Positions 36,801 to 46,389 are shown, counted from the stretch's first letter. The stretch: DNA of 64,000 bases from Thiobaca trueperi (GCF_004342175.1 NZ_SMAO01000001.1:620001-684000), one strand, 5' to 3'. Notes: generated from the letters alone by a model not told the origin. Made by a program: numbers and translations.

Positions 36801-36921
36801 GTCGGGTTGCGACGATGGGGAAACGGCTCGACCGCCGACCTGAATCCCGAATGAATTCAATCCGATCAGGCGGCTGAAGGCGCCAGTCATGAATCCGATC
36901 GATCCGCCCTGCCCTTCGCGC

Positions 36922-36959
36922 ATACCGACCCGAACCGCGCCAGCCGTACCGATCAGAAC
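36922..36959. promoter_or_regulatory. VnfA-type dyads upstream of vnfEN
   Basis: GTACCGATCAGAAC at 36946-36959 is a GTAC-N6-GAAC dyad. ATACCGACCCGAAC at 36922-36935 is the same form with one half-site change. Both lie 120-160 bp upstream of the -24 element. Confidence 0.7.
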
Positions 36960-37549
36960 GATTCCCCCGGTCAACGGACATTTCCGAGCGATCAACGAAT
37001 CGGCATAACCGACGCCATTCTGGAAACGCCACCTTGTCATCCGCCGTTGGGAGTCCGAGAATCCGGCTGACTGTTGAGGGACCATCACCCTGTCCAGCAA
37101 GCCCATGTAGATACCGTCTATCCGCGTTACTGCCGTGACTTACGCTTTATTCGACGCCAAGGCCGCACGGCGCGGGATTTGGGAGAAGGCAGGGGAATAG
37201 CAGAGGCCGTGGATGTAGCGACAGGAGCAACGGTGAGTAAAGGCGCAATCCGGCCCGGCAAACGTCCACGTTTAGGCTGGATTTCTGGCGAAGGCAGGGA
37301 GTATATTCCCCGCTGCCATACAGGCTTTAATAGCGCAGAACGTGTTGCCGAGAACGGCAGACAAAGGTGGCGGCGGATGGACAGTGTTGGTTGCCGGGAT
37401 CCTGAACAGGGCGGCTTGAAGCGAAATACGAAAAGGGGATTAGGAGATTAGAGGTTTAGATGGATCGCCGTCTAGCACCTGAGAATCCTAATGCAGTCTA
37501 AATACACTATTATGCTTACCACGGGTCGCGGCAGTATCTAAGGAAAAAC
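36960..37549. other. Gene-free stretch between vnfEN and the OLD nuclease gene
   Basis: A 125-codon plus-strand frame at 37074-37451 has no recognisable motif, no ribosome site and non-native codon use, so I do not call it. The composition drops to AT-rich from about 37420, marking the edge of an acquired segment. Confidence 0.5.
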
Positions 37550-39235
37550 ATGAAACTAAGAAGGCTTAAAATTTCTAATTTTCGTAGTATCGAATTACTT
37601 GTTGTCGAGTTCCCTTCGTTTTATACCGCTATCAGCGGCAAGAACAACTCGGGAAAATCTAACCTATTAAAGGCTATTAAAGTTCTATTCCAGCAGGAAC
37701 CTCGCTACAGGTACCGTCTACGCGAAGAGGAAATCAGCTTTTCTCAGCATTTCCCTGCTTGGAAAGGAAAGAACACCTCCGAGACAATCAAGTTTTCGGC
37801 AACACTTATAATCGAGAAGGCGCTGGACACAAGCGTCTTCAAGCTTATTGAGGAATTCTTTAAATTTGAAGATGGCAGAGCATTAGTAGAACTTGAAGTA
37901 TCAGCCGAGTATCTCCGCGATAAGGACCAAGCAGAATTTGTCGTTCAGTATGGCGATATGCAACTTGACTCATTTAAGTCGCGCACAGTAATTAAATCAA
38001 TTCGCTCATCAGGAGCATTTCAATTTTATAACTCTACTGAACCTGATGATCCATTTTTTTCGCATCCTCAACTTACCGATCTATTAGGTGAGCTATCGAA
38101 GGCGGATCGAGATCAGTTGGTGAAAGATCGCGACCGTCTTTCAAGAACTGTATCGGGTTTTGCAAAAAAGCATCAAAAAGACATCTCTGAGCTTCTTGGA
38201 CGTTTGGAGGAAAAATACACGGTAGGCCTTTCGGCCCCCCAACTGGATATTGATTTCCTTCCAATCAACATTACTCTAGGCGACAAGAAAATAGATGTCT
38301 CTCTAGATGAATGGGGAAGTGGTACTCGTAACCGAACTAACATCTTGCTTACATTATTTAAAGCCAAGAGATTAAGTGAGTCACAGGAGGACGATACAAA
38401 GATTACGCCAATTATAGTAATCGAAGAGCCTGAGAGTTTCTTGCATCCTTCCGCACAAGCTGAGTTTGGGAGACTAATACAGGATTTATGCGACGAGTTT
38501 CAAGTACAAGTCTTGGTCGCAACGCATAGTCCATATTTCTTAAGTCAGCAACGCCCCGAAAGTAATGTGCTTCTATGTAGGGAATCTGAGTCCGGCCACC
38601 CACGGTATACAGAACGCCTACCAGTTAACGGTGATAACTGGATGGAACCGTTTGCATTAAATCTTGGGCTGTCAAATCCCGAGTTCGAACCATGGAGAGA
38701 TCTGTTCTTTTCTCGTACCAATAAGATATTGCTTGTCGAAGGAGAAATAGATAAAGAATATTTCGAGATGCTTCGCGACGAAAATCATGGCCCGAACAAA
38801 TTATGCTTTGATGGAGAGATATTCGCGTTCGGAGGTACGGGCAATATTGATAACGGCGTGTTGTTGCGATTCATAAAAGGCAAATATCATCGGTTCTTCG
38901 TTACTTATGATCTTGATGCGGATGCCAAGCTATCTAAATTACTTCAAAGTTTAGGAATGGAACGCGCCAAGCATTACTATCCAATTGGAATACAGGGCGG
39001 CGGGCGCAACAAAATTGAGGGCCTACTTCCAGAGAGCGTCAGAAATGTCGTTTTTGGACAAAATGGCGATCTAGTACAGCAGGTTATAGGCGGAGCGAAT
39101 GATGAGGCAAAGTCAGCGAAGCAGCGACTTAAGCGCCTGTTGCTCGATGAGTTCGTCAAACAAGCGAAACCTGGCCTTGAGTATTTTTCCGAATTCTACA
39201 AAGTCGTGAAAGTTATCAATAAAGCAATGATTTAA
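37550..39235 (+). CDS. OLD-family ATP-dependent endonuclease (AAA15 ATPase plus TOPRIM)
   Basis: The 561-residue protein has the SMC-like ATPase halves ISGKNNSGKSNLLKAI (Walker A) and IVIEEPESFLHPSAQAEFGR (signature/Walker B), an H-loop VATHSPYF, then a TOPRIM nuclease domain with LLVEGEIDKEYFEM and FVTYDLDADAK. OLD nucleases act in phage defence or DNA repair. No UvrD-like partner follows, so it is a class 1, stand-alone type rather than Gabija. AT-rich composition against GC-rich neighbours suggests recent transfer into the vnf region. Confidence 0.88.
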   Translation: MKLRRLKISNFRSIELLVVEFPSFYTAISGKNNSGKSNLLKAIKVLFQQEPRYRYRLREEEISFSQHFPAWKGKNTSETIKFSATLIIEKALDTSVFKLIEEFFKFEDGRALVELEVSAEYLRDKDQAEFVVQYGDMQLDSFKSRTVIKSIRSSGAFQFYNSTEPDDPFFSHPQLTDLLGELSKADRDQLVKDRDRLSRTVSGFAKKHQKDISELLGRLEEKYTVGLSAPQLDIDFLPINITLGDKKIDVSLDEWGSGTRNRTNILLTLFKAKRLSESQEDDTKITPIIVIEEPESFLHPSAQAEFGRLIQDLCDEFQVQVLVATHSPYFLSQQRPESNVLLCRESESGHPRYTERLPVNGDNWMEPFALNLGLSNPEFEPWRDLFFSRTNKILLVEGEIDKEYFEMLRDENHGPNKLCFDGEIFAFGGTGNIDNGVLLRFIKGKYHRFFVTYDLDADAKLSKLLQSLGMERAKHYYPIGIQGGGRNKIEGLLPESVRNVVFGQNGDLVQQVIGGANDEAKSAKQRLKRLLLDEFVKQAKPGLEYFSEFYKVVKVINKAMI

Positions 39236-39236
39236 A

Positions 39237-39330
39237 AAACACACACCTCAAGCCGACCCCATACTGCGCACGTCGCTTAGTGTATTCCTTCAGCCTCATT
39301 GCAGCGCATTACGGTTCGGCGTTAGGCAAA
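39237..39330. other. attC-like site upstream of the BrnT/BrnA module
   Basis: CTCAAGCCGACC and GGTTCGGCGTTAGGC form the complementary arms expected of an integron attC (L'' and L'/R'), ending in the canonical GTTAGGC at 39322-39328. A matching GCCTAAC lies at 39826-39832 after the antitoxin. No integrase is in the window. Confidence 0.45.
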
Positions 39331-39354
39331 AAATAAGCCTCAGAGTCCATCGAC

Positions 39355-39627
39355 GTGAAACTTGACTGGGATGCAAAGAAGGCCGCTTCAAACGTCCGAA
39401 AGCACAGCGTCTCGTTTGAAGAAGCCGGCACTGTTTTCGGGGATCCGATGGCGCTCACGTTTGATGATCCAGATCACTCAACAGGTGAAATGCGTTTTTT
39501 GACGTTCGGGGTGACGAGAACTCATAAGTTCGTGATCGTGTCTTACACTGAAAGGCAAGGCGTCACCCGAATCATTAGCGCCCGCAAGATGAGCAAGCAA
39601 GAAAGAGATATTTATGAAAAAGACTGA
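39355..39627 (+). CDS. brnT: BrnT-type ribonuclease toxin
   Basis: The 90-residue protein matches the BrnT/DUF497 fold of RelE-like ribonucleases: WDAKKAASNVRKHSVSFEEA, FGDPMALTFDDPDHS, RFLTFGVT, and VSYTERQGVTRIISARKMSKQER, with the conserved ISAR and ER. It overlaps the following antitoxin gene by 14 bp, the usual toxin-first order of BrnTA. The product should inhibit translation by cleaving RNA unless neutralised. Confidence 0.9.
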   Translation: MKLDWDAKKAASNVRKHSVSFEEAGTVFGDPMALTFDDPDHSTGEMRFLTFGVTRTHKFVIVSYTERQGVTRIISARKMSKQERDIYEKD

Positions 39628-39841
39628 ATCTAGCGGTGACGAAATGCGTTCGGAGTACAAGCGCGAGGATTTAGGAGTTGGCGTGCGTGGCAAACATTAT
39701 CGATCCTACATGGAGTCACATAATCTCGTCCTGCTAAGGCCTGAAGTGGCCGAAGCTTTTCCATCAGAGGAAGCCGTGAACGAGGCGCTATTGTCTCTTA
39801 TTAGGATAGCAAAAGCATCAACAAGCCTAACAGGCGGTTAA
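39614..39841 (+). CDS. Antitoxin partner of BrnT
   Basis: The 75-residue acidic-to-neutral protein starts inside the toxin gene end. It contains LGVGVRGKHYRSYMES and LRPEVAEAFPSEEAVNEALLSLI, features common in antitoxins cognate to BrnT-like toxins. Its dimerisation and DNA-binding region are less typical of BrnA, so I name it by position. The stop codon overlaps the GCCTAAC word that resembles an attC end. Confidence 0.75.
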   Translation: MKKTESSGDEMRSEYKREDLGVGVRGKHYRSYMESHNLVLLRPEVAEAFPSEEAVNEALLSLIRIAKASTSLTGG

Positions 39842-39929
39842 AGAGCAAACCCCGCCGACACGGCAACGCACAATCCTCTCGCATCCATGCCGGGTTTCAA
39901 ATTCAAGTCGCTGTTTATAGCGAAAAACA

Positions 39930-41003
39930 ATGAGCGATCAGCACCCTGAACTGCATGAACTGGGCTGGAGCGACTGGTTCGAGCACAGGGCGGAATGCAA
40001 GCCGGGTGAAACCATCGCCCGCGTTGCCGCCGTGGATCGCGATCAGTTATTGCTCGTGGACCAGAACGGCCATTTCCGGGCGAAACTGGCCGGCAGCTAT
40101 CTGTACCGCCATCCGTTCTCCCACGAATTGCCGTGCGTGGGCGATTGGGTGTGTCTGGACAGACAGCCGGGCGACGATTTCGGGGTGGTTCACGCGATCC
40201 TGGAGCGCCGGACCTCGCTGCGCAGAAAGTCAGCCGGGAACGCCACCGACGATCAGATGATCGCGGCGAATCTGGACAGGGTCGTGATCGTCCAGTCCTG
40301 TCATGTGGATTTCAATCCGAAGCGGTTGGAACGCTATCTGGTGATGGTCATGGATGGCGGGGCCGACCCCTGCATTCTGCTCACCAAGACCGATCTGGTG
40401 GAGCCTGCCGTGCTCGCCGCGCAACTGGCCGAAATCGATTCGATTGGGCTCATGGCGCCGGTCCTGACCTTGAGCAACGTCACGCGGGATGGTCTGGATG
40501 CACTCAAGCGGTTGCTGGCGCCTGGAAAGACCTATTGCTTCGTCGGCTCGTCGGGGGTTGGCAAGAGCACCCTGATCAATCGTCTGATCGACCGTGAGCG
40601 GCTGGAGACCGGGACGGTCAGCGGCACGGGCGAAGGACGGCATACGACCGTGCGCCGTGAGCTGATCCGTCTCGACGGCGGCGCGCTGGTGATCGACAAC
40701 CCTGGGATGCGCGAATTCGGCATCGTCGGCGCGGACAGCGGCATCGCGAGTCGTTATGCCGACATCACCGACCTTTCATCCAACTGCCGTTATCGCGACT
40801 GCACCCATACCGGCGAGCCGGGTTGCGCCGTGCTCGGGGCGGTGAATGCCGGCGACCTCAGCCGTGAACAGGTTGCAAGCTACCTGAAACTCAGCGGAGA
40901 GTCCGACTTCCACCAACTGTCCCATGCCGAAAAAAGAAAGAAGGATCGGGATTTCGGTCGCTACATCAAATCGGTCAAAACGGACCTGAAGAATCGTCAT
41001 TAA
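39930..41003 (+). CDS. rsgA: Small ribosomal subunit biogenesis GTPase RsgA
   Basis: The 357-residue circularly permuted GTPase matures the 30S subunit. An OB-fold N-terminus is followed by NKxD-like LTKTDLVE, P-loop GSSGVGKSTLIN, DNPGMREFG, and a C-terminal zinc site C-x-YRDC-T-HTGEPGC. It has the YloQ/EngC length. The stop codon TAA (41001-41003) lies within the end of a dispersed repeat. It is a core gene flanked by accessory sequences. Confidence 0.95.
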   Translation: MSDQHPELHELGWSDWFEHRAECKPGETIARVAAVDRDQLLLVDQNGHFRAKLAGSYLYRHPFSHELPCVGDWVCLDRQPGDDFGVVHAILERRTSLRRKSAGNATDDQMIAANLDRVVIVQSCHVDFNPKRLERYLVMVMDGGADPCILLTKTDLVEPAVLAAQLAEIDSIGLMAPVLTLSNVTRDGLDALKRLLAPGKTYCFVGSSGVGKSTLINRLIDRERLETGTVSGTGEGRHTTVRRELIRLDGGALVIDNPGMREFGIVGADSGIASRYADITDLSSNCRYRDCTHTGEPGCAVLGAVNAGDLSREQVASYLKLSGESDFHQLSHAEKRKKDRDFGRYIKSVKTDLKNRH

Positions 41004-41098
41004 ACCGCGCCAGTGCACCATGCGATGTGTTGGGTTGGATCGCTCCCGGCAGCATTGATGACCGCAAAAGCTGGCGCGATTCAAGACAGCGGTTCAGG
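41000..41098. repeat. Dispersed ~85-bp repeat, inverted copy 3
   Basis: Its reverse complement gives GGTCATCAATGCTGCCGGGAG and ATCCAACCCAACACATCG, the core of the family. The ends read TTAAACCGCGCC and GGTTCAGG. It supplies the rsgA stop (41001) on one side and the stop of the convergent NifX-like gene (41094) on the other. Confidence 0.8.
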
Positions 41099-41483
41099 CC
41101 GTCGCGGTTCGATACCAGACGCCAAGCGACTCCTCGATCGCCCCGAACGGATAGTCATCGACCGGGATGATTCCCGCCGCCGTGAGCTTGGCGCGCGGCC
41201 CGTCGCCAACACGGGCGACAAAGAGGGCCGAGCAGTCGGCGAGTGCGCGCAGGATGACCTCGCGCTTGTCCTCGTCGCCATAACCGCCCTGACAGTAATG
41301 CTCGACCACCCGTGTGGCGATGAAGCGCACGCCATCCGGACCGACGGCATAGACCTTGAAATCGTCGGCATGGCCGAAATGCTGGTCGATCTGACCATTG
41401 CCCGTGGTCGCGACGGCGACCAGGCGCTCATTTGGTCCGAGTTCAACCGTTTGGGTGTGTTCAGCAACGGCTTGGGACATCAT
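41094..41483 (-). CDS. NifX/NifB-C-terminal-like cofactor protein
   Basis: The 129-residue DINMOC-fold protein has RLVAVATTGNGQIDQHFGHADDF, matching the VA-x-x-D/G..IxxHFGxA..F pattern of the NifX family and of the C-terminal domain of NifB. CQGGYGDEDKREVILRALADC and KLTAAGIIPV follow. It starts 25 bp after the vnfA stop on the same strand with GGAG upstream, so it is probably in the vnfA operon. A carrier of NifB-co or a regulatory partner of VnfA are both possible. Confidence 0.78.
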   Translation of the reverse strand: MMSQAVAEHTQTVELGPNERLVAVATTGNGQIDQHFGHADDFKVYAVGPDGVRFIATRVVEHYCQGGYGDEDKREVILRALADCSALFVARVGDGPRAKLTAAGIIPVDDYPFGAIEESLGVWYRTATA

Positions 41484-41508
41484 CTTCTCCGGCAGGGATG
41501 GTTGAGGA

Positions 41509-43182
41509 TCAGCGAAAGACCTTGCGGTCGAGATCGTATTTAGCCATGCGCAATCCCAGGATCCGGCGCGTCAGGCCGAGCTGACGGGCCGCTTCGGTGG
41601 TATTGCCATGGGTCGCCTTGAGCACGTCCACGATCATTTCGTACTCGACCGCGTTGAGCTTCGCCTCCAGCGAGCCGACATCCGAGGCGTCGGAGACGAC
41701 CGGGGTCTGCAATGAGGGCGGCAGGTTGTAGGCATGAATGACGCCATCCTCGGCCAGGATGATCGCCCGCTCGATGACGTTCTCCAGTTCGCGGACATTG
41801 CCCGGCCAGTCGTAGCAGAGCAGCATGTTGATGGCCGGCGTCGAGATGCGGTTGACGCCAACGCCCATCTCCTGGGAAAACCGGGTCACGAAGTGATCGG
41901 CGAGCGCGATGATGTCATTGCCGCGATCACGCAGGGGCGGGATCGTGATGGGGAAGACGTTCAGCCGGTAATAGAGGTCTTCCCGGAAGGTTCCCTTTTC
42001 CACCATGTCGATCAGGTTGCGATTGGTCGCTGCCAGGATGCGGATGTCCACCTGGATCGGCGTGTTCCCGCCCACCCGCTCGAAGGTGCGCTCCTGCAGG
42101 ACGCGCAGCAGTTTCGCCTGCATCGACAGGGACAGTTCGCCGACCTCGTCGATGAAAATGGTCCCGCCGTGCGCCTCCTCGAAACGCCCCTTGCGCTGCG
42201 CGGTCGCGCCGGTGAAGGAGCCTTTCTCATGCCCGAACAGCTCGCTCTCGATCACGGTCTCGGGCAGCGCCGCACAGTTGAATTTGATGAAGGGGCCGGT
42301 CGAGTTGAGGCCATGATAGTGAATCGCGCTGGCGACCAGCTCCTTGCCGACGCCGCTCTCGCCCAGGATCAGCACCGTGGTCTTGGAGCGCGTGACCTTC
42401 TCGATCAGGTTGTAGACCTCCTGCATCGGCTTGGAATGCCCGATGATGTTGGAGGGTTTGAACTTCTCCTTGAGCGCGCCGCGCAGCCGGCGGTTCTCGG
42501 CCTGAAGCGCAACGGTCTGGACATGCTCGACCAGATAGAGCTCGACCGACTGCGCCAGGGTGGCGGCGAGAATCGTCATGATCCGGGCGTCCAGATCGAG
42601 CAGTTGGCGGTTCTCGTAGATGCGTTCGGCGCTGATGGCGCCCATGATCTTCCTGCCGCGCCGGATGGGGACACACACGAAGGACAGGCGGGTCTGAGCC
42701 AGATCGCCCCGGCTGTCGGTGCGGTTGAGGAAGTTGGGTTCATCGCCGATGCAGGGCACGACCATCGCCTGCCCGGTTTCGACCACCCGACCGGTAATGC
42801 CTTCGCCCAGACGGTAAACGCCGCGCGCGACCTCGTCCGGGCTCAGACCGAAGCTCTCGTGGATGAAGATCTTGCCTGAATCCCGGTCGTAGAGGCTGAC
42901 CGCCCCGCGAATCAGCTTCATGTGCCGTTTCATCAACTGAAGCAGAATCGTCAGCGTGGTCTGCAAATCGCCGGCCTCCGCGACCAGCCGGCTCATCTCA
43001 TAGAGCAGCGGCAGCACTTGCGTGCGGCACTCGCCGAAATCGCATTCGCAGGATGGCGTCGAAGCGAGATGGATCGGCTCGGCAACCGGGAGTTTCTCCC
43101 CCTGACTCCTGTCGGGACAGATCAGCGAGACCCGCTGGGCCCGTCGATCCACAGCGGAGGGCAGTGGGTATTGAGTCGTCAT
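41509..43182 (-). CDS. vnfA: Sigma-54-dependent activator VnfA
   Basis: The protein of about 557 residues activates vnf promoters. It has a CxCx4C motif (CECDFGEC, coded at 43027-43050), the iron-sulfur ligand set of A. vinelandii VnfA, then a GAF domain ([10 protein letters not shown]... to VELYLVEHV), an AAA+ domain with [11 protein letters not shown], the sigma-54 contact [15 protein letters not shown] and FIDEVGEL, and a Fis-type HTH ([20 protein letters not shown]). Starts at 43182 or 43191 are both possible. It is divergent from the PhnCDE-like operon, and the shared gap holds two dyads. Confidence 0.95.
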   Translation of the reverse strand: MTTQYPLPSAVDRRAQRVSLICPDRSQGEKLPVAEPIHLASTPSCECDFGECRTQVLPLLYEMSRLVAEAGDLQTTLTILLQLMKRHMKLIRGAVSLYDRDSGKIFIHESFGLSPDEVARGVYRLGEGITGRVVETGQAMVVPCIGDEPNFLNRTDSRGDLAQTRLSFVCVPIRRGRKIMGAISAERIYENRQLLDLDARIMTILAATLAQSVELYLVEHVQTVALQAENRRLRGALKEKFKPSNIIGHSKPMQEVYNLIEKVTRSKTTVLILGESGVGKELVASAIHYHGLNSTGPFIKFNCAALPETVIESELFGHEKGSFTGATAQRKGRFEEAHGGTIFIDEVGELSLSMQAKLLRVLQERTFERVGGNTPIQVDIRILAATNRNLIDMVEKGTFREDLYYRLNVFPITIPPLRDRGNDIIALADHFVTRFSQEMGVGVNRISTPAINMLLCYDWPGNVRELENVIERAIILAEDGVIHAYNLPPSLQTPVVSDASDVGSLEAKLNAVEYEMIVDVLKATHGNTTEAARQLGLTRRILGLRMAKYDLDRKVFR

Positions 43183-43376
43183 GTGAATCATCTGCTCATG
43201 TAGAGAAAGCCGTCGGTCGGGTTCGCGGGGCCGACGGGGAGCGGTCGGCAACGAACCCGACGCAGATTGGGCGGTGAGCGCCGATGATGATCGGCTGTCG
43301 AGGCACGGCAGATCAGCGGCGCCGCTTCGCTATATATTTTCACATATAACGATTTGCAAGCAACCACGTTCGTTGC

Positions 43377-43421
43377 GTACCGTCCCGAACGCTGGCGGAA
43401 CGACAGGGTACCGATCCGAAC
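43377..43421. promoter_or_regulatory. Tandem VnfA-type dyads in the vnfA/transporter gap
   Basis: GTACCGTCCCGAAC (43377-43390) and GTACCGATCCGAAC (43408-43421) are GTAC-N6-GAAC dyads with starts 31 bp apart, three helical turns. A weaker GTACATCGGCGTGC lies at 43492. They precede the sigma-54 promoter at 43633 by more than 200 bp and could also act on vnfA. Confidence 0.75.
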
Positions 43422-43632
43422 ACCTGAGCGATCCGGCGTTTTTCCGGCTGGGGCCGCCCATTGCGACCGATCGGTACGCATTGACCCTTTTGTACATCGG
43501 CGTGCACTGGCCCCGTGCCCTTCCAACTGCAAACAAGACAGCAGAATACGCGCCAACTCTTTGTTACAGGATGGAAAGCCTCTCTTTCCGGCACAACGCC
43601 CGGACAGATCGGCGCCATTCAAGCCGCCAATG

Positions 43633-43648
43633 TGGCAGACCACTTGCT
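43633..43648 (+). promoter_or_regulatory. Sigma-54 promoter of the PhnCDE-FecCDE-like operon
   Basis: TGGCAGACCACTTGCT matches the -24/-12 consensus with correct spacing. Transcription would begin near 43659, downstream of the first possible start codon of the long frame, which helps place the true ATPase start. Confidence 0.85.
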
Positions 43649-43800
43649 GAAGGGTGAGCAGACCGATCAACAGGCGAGCGTCCGCCGCCGGGTCGCATCG
43701 ACTTCATCCGTCTTCAGGGGGAATCGCCATCATCAAGGCCAGCATCACCGCACTCGACGCGCGCCGTCCATCACCGGCTGCTGCTGCGCAGGCAGGCGGC

Positions 43801-44604
43801 ATGGGGGTCGTTCAGGGTCCGGCACAGCAGACCCGGCCCAGTCTCCTGCTCCGGGACATCCAGGTTCACCGGGGCCGGCAAACGGTGCTCAAGGGGCTCT
43901 CGCTCACCATTGCGACCGGCGCCATCACCGTGATCGTCGGTCCCTCCGGGGTCGGCAAGAGCACCCTGATGGGCGTGCTCAACGGTCTGATCCGACCGGT
44001 CGCAGGCGAGGTCTCCGTCGCGGGTCTGGGTCCGCTCAGCGACCCCGGCGTCCTGCGCGAGCATCGCCGACGCACGGCCACGGTGTTCCAGGAACATGCC
44101 CTGATCGACCGGCTGACCGCGCTGGACAATGTGCTGCTCGGGATGGCCGACAGGCGCCATCCGCTGAGTCCCCTGCCCTGGCCGGCGGATCTGCAACGGC
44201 GGGCGGCTCAGGCGCTGCTGGAGGTCGGACTGCTCCATCGTGTCAACGCCCGTGCCGACACCCTGAGCGGCGGCGAGCGCCAGCGGGTCGGCATCGCGCG
44301 GGCACTGGTCCGCAACCCCAGCCTGCTTCTGGGCGACGAACCCTTTTCGGCGGTCGATCCGGCCCTGACCCGGCGTCTCGGCGACGAGTTCAAGTCACTG
44401 GTGAGCGGCGCGGGCATCACCGTGGTGCTGGTCCTGCATCAGATCGACATCGCCCGCCGTCTGGCCGATCGCATCGTCGGTCTGGCCGATGGCCGGGTCG
44501 CCTTCGACGGGCCGCCCGAGACATTCGATACCGCCGCCCAGTCCCGCGTCTTTCCGCGGCACGAGCTTCAGCACGACTCACCCGCGTCTCAATCAACGTC
44601 CTAA
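43801..44604 (+). CDS. PhnC-type ABC transporter ATPase
   Basis: The 267-residue ATPase has Walker A VGPSGVGKST, Q-loop TVFQEHALIDRLTALDNV, signature LSGGERQRVGIAR, Walker B LLLGDEPFSAVD and H-loop LVLHQIDIARR. The sequence is closest to phosphonate/phosphite PhnC. I take the ATG at 43801; the open frame reaches back to 43654, but the promoter position rules that start out, and a rare ATC start after AGGGGG near 43728 is a further option. With the next two genes it forms an oxyanion importer, and vanadate is the likely cargo because vanadate resembles phosphate and the promoter is vnf-type. Confidence 0.85.
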   Translation: MGVVQGPAQQTRPSLLLRDIQVHRGRQTVLKGLSLTIATGAITVIVGPSGVGKSTLMGVLNGLIRPVAGEVSVAGLGPLSDPGVLREHRRRTATVFQEHALIDRLTALDNVLLGMADRRHPLSPLPWPADLQRRAAQALLEVGLLHRVNARADTLSGGERQRVGIARALVRNPSLLLGDEPFSAVDPALTRRLGDEFKSLVSGAGITVVLVLHQIDIARRLADRIVGLADGRVAFDGPPETFDTAAQSRVFPRHELQHDSPASQSTS

Positions 44605-44632
44605 CCAACCCCACCAACAGGAGTACTGACCC

Positions 44633-45538
44633 ATGTCACTCGCCAACTTGATCTCGGGCCGCCAGCGATGGTTCGCCCTCTTCTTCTTCCTCTCGCTCCT
44701 TGGCGGGCACGCCTTCGCCAAGTCAGAGACGACTGACCGTCCCAAGGAACTGGTGATCGGCCTGCTGCCGGGCGAGTCGGCGCCCACGGTGATGCGGCTG
44801 AACGAACCGCTGCGCGCCTATCTGGAGAAACGTCTCGGCATCCCGGTGAAGCTCATCGTCGGCGCCAATTACGCCGCGACCGGGGAAGCACTGCGCTTCG
44901 GGCGGCTCGACATCGCCTATCTCGGTCCGGTCACCTATATCCTGCAAAGCCGCCGCGCCAGGCTGGAACCCTTCGCCCGTCCCAGTCATGCCGTGGTCGG
45001 CCCGACCTTCCAGGCCGTCATCATCGTGCCCAAGGACAGCCCGGCCAAGTCGCTCGCCGATTTGAAAGGCGGCGAAATCGCCTTCGGCGACCCGGCCTCG
45101 ACCTCCGGCACCTGGGTGCCGCGCTATCAGCTCCTGGATGCCGGGCTGGTGTCCGGTCGGGACTACAAACTGCGCGTGCTGGGCGCCCATGATGCGGTCG
45201 CGCTGGCCGTCGCCAACAAGAAGGTCGCAGCCGGCGGGTTGTCGATGCCGATCTACAAGCGGCTGCTGAAGGAAGGCAAGCTCAATGCAGAGGCCGTGCG
45301 GGTGCTGGCCGAATCGCCCGCCATCCCGGAATATCTCTGGACCTTCCGCGAGGGTCTGGATCCGGCGTTCAAAGAGGAGATCCGTCAGGCGTTCATCCAT
45401 GTCGATGACCCGGAGGCGCTCAAGGTCTTCCGGGCGGAAGCCTTCATTCCTGCCGTCGATTCCGATGTCGATCGGGTGCGGATCTGGATCGATGCCATCC
45501 GCGCGGCAAACCCTGACGCCATCCCGCCGGCCAAATGA
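44633..45538 (+). CDS. PhnD-type periplasmic oxyanion-binding protein
   Basis: The 301-residue protein has a clear Sec signal (WFALFFFLSLLGGHAFA) and then the PhnD core: KELVIGLLPGESAPTVM, LIVGANYAATGEALRFGRLDIAYLGPVTYI, SLADLKGGEIAFGDPASTSGTWVP. In PhnD/PtxB proteins these loops bind phosphonate or phosphite. Here regulation suggests vanadate, which sequence alone cannot prove. An AGGAG ribosome site precedes the ATG and it overlaps the permease gene by 4 bp. Confidence 0.88.
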   Translation: MSLANLISGRQRWFALFFFLSLLGGHAFAKSETTDRPKELVIGLLPGESAPTVMRLNEPLRAYLEKRLGIPVKLIVGANYAATGEALRFGRLDIAYLGPVTYILQSRRARLEPFARPSHAVVGPTFQAVIIVPKDSPAKSLADLKGGEIAFGDPASTSGTWVPRYQLLDAGLVSGRDYKLRVLGAHDAVALAVANKKVAAGGLSMPIYKRLLKEGKLNAEAVRVLAESPAIPEYLWTFREGLDPAFKEEIRQAFIHVDDPEALKVFRAEAFIPAVDSDVDRVRIWIDAIRAANPDAIPPAK

Positions 45539-46389
45539 CCGGCGTCATCACACCGCATGCCGCACCGGCGACCGCGACCCGTGTCGCGGTCGAAGGGGTG
45601 CTGGCCGCCAGCCGTCACCGTCATCGGCGGCGGCTGGTCCAGACCACGTTTGGGCTGATCGCCGTCCTGTTCGCCTGCGGTTATGCGGGCGTGCTGGACC
45701 CGGCACGCTATGCCGACGCCATCCCGACCATCCTCCAACTGCTGACCGACGCCATGCCGCCGGACTTCAGCCGTTGGCGTGACTGGGGCCGACCGCTGCT
45801 GGAGACCCTGAGCATGAGTGTCGCCGGCACCGCGCTCGGATTGGCCCTCGCCCTGCCCCTAGGCGCACTCGCGGCGCGCAACATCGCCCCGAACTGGATC
45901 GGCTCGCCCGTGCGGCTGCTGCTCAATACCTGCCGCTCCATCCCGACGCTGGTGTGGGGCATCCTCTATGTCGCCGCAGTCGGTTTCGGGCCGCTCCCCG
46001 GCGTGCTGGCGCTGGCCAGTCATTCGATCGGCATGCTCGGCAAGTTCTGCGCTGAGATCCTGGAGCACGTCGATCCGGCACCCGGCGATGCACTGCGCAG
46101 TCAGGGCGTCTCGCGTCTCGGGGTGCTGCGTTTCTCGGTCTGGCCGCAGATCCTGCCGCGCCTCATGGATGTCGCCGTCTATCGCTGGGAGCACAACCTG
46201 CGGGCGGCAACCACTGTCGGTGTGGTGGGTGCCGGCGGGCTGGGGCTGGAGATCATCACCGCCTTCCATCTCTTCGAGTACCGGGAGGCGCTGGCGCTGA
46301 TCCTGGTTCTGTTGGGGCTGGTCAGCCTGATCAATCTGGCCGGGGCCTTCGTGCGTGGTCGTTTGATCAATGCGGGGATGCGGGAATGA
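45535..46389 (+). CDS. PhnE-type ABC transporter permease
   Basis: The 284-residue inner-membrane permease has about six transmembrane segments and the EAA cytoplasmic loop (GDALRSQGVSRLGVLRFSVWP) that contacts the ATPase. Conserved PhnE segments include TLSMSVAGTALGLALALPLG and NTCRSIPTLVWGILYV. ATGA overlaps link it to the binding protein upstream and the FecCD-like permease downstream. Confidence 0.88.
   Translation: MTGVITPHAAPATATRVAVEGVLAASRHRHRRRLVQTTFGLIAVLFACGYAGVLDPARYADAIPTILQLLTDAMPPDFSRWRDWGRPLLETLSMSVAGTALGLALALPLGALAARNIAPNWIGSPVRLLLNTCRSIPTLVWGILYVAAVGFGPLPGVLALASHSIGMLGKFCAEILEHVDPAPGDALRSQGVSRLGVLRFSVWPQILPRLMDVAVYRWEHNLRAATTVGVVGAGGLGLEIITAFHLFEYREALALILVLLGLVSLINLAGAFVRGRLINAGMRE

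Noticed and set aside
36744-37106. N-terminal extension making vnfEN a 1054-residue protein
   Set aside because: The best sigma-54 promoter in the window (36785-36800) lies inside it, family members start at the [12 protein letters not shown] region, and GGGAG precedes the ATG at 36743.
37074-37451. 125-codon plus-strand frame between vnfEN and the OLD nuclease gene
   Set aside because: No ribosome site, no motif and atypical residue composition; treated as non-coding.
43654-43800. Earlier start for the PhnC-like ATPase
   Set aside because: The predicted transcription start (about 43659) is downstream of that start codon and the extra residues do not resemble PhnC.
43801-46389. Molybdate/sulfate-type (ModABC/CysAWT) importer
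   Set aside because: The binding protein has the PhnD pattern (LPGESAPTVM, LGPVTY, STSG) and the ATPase and permease match PhnC/PhnE.
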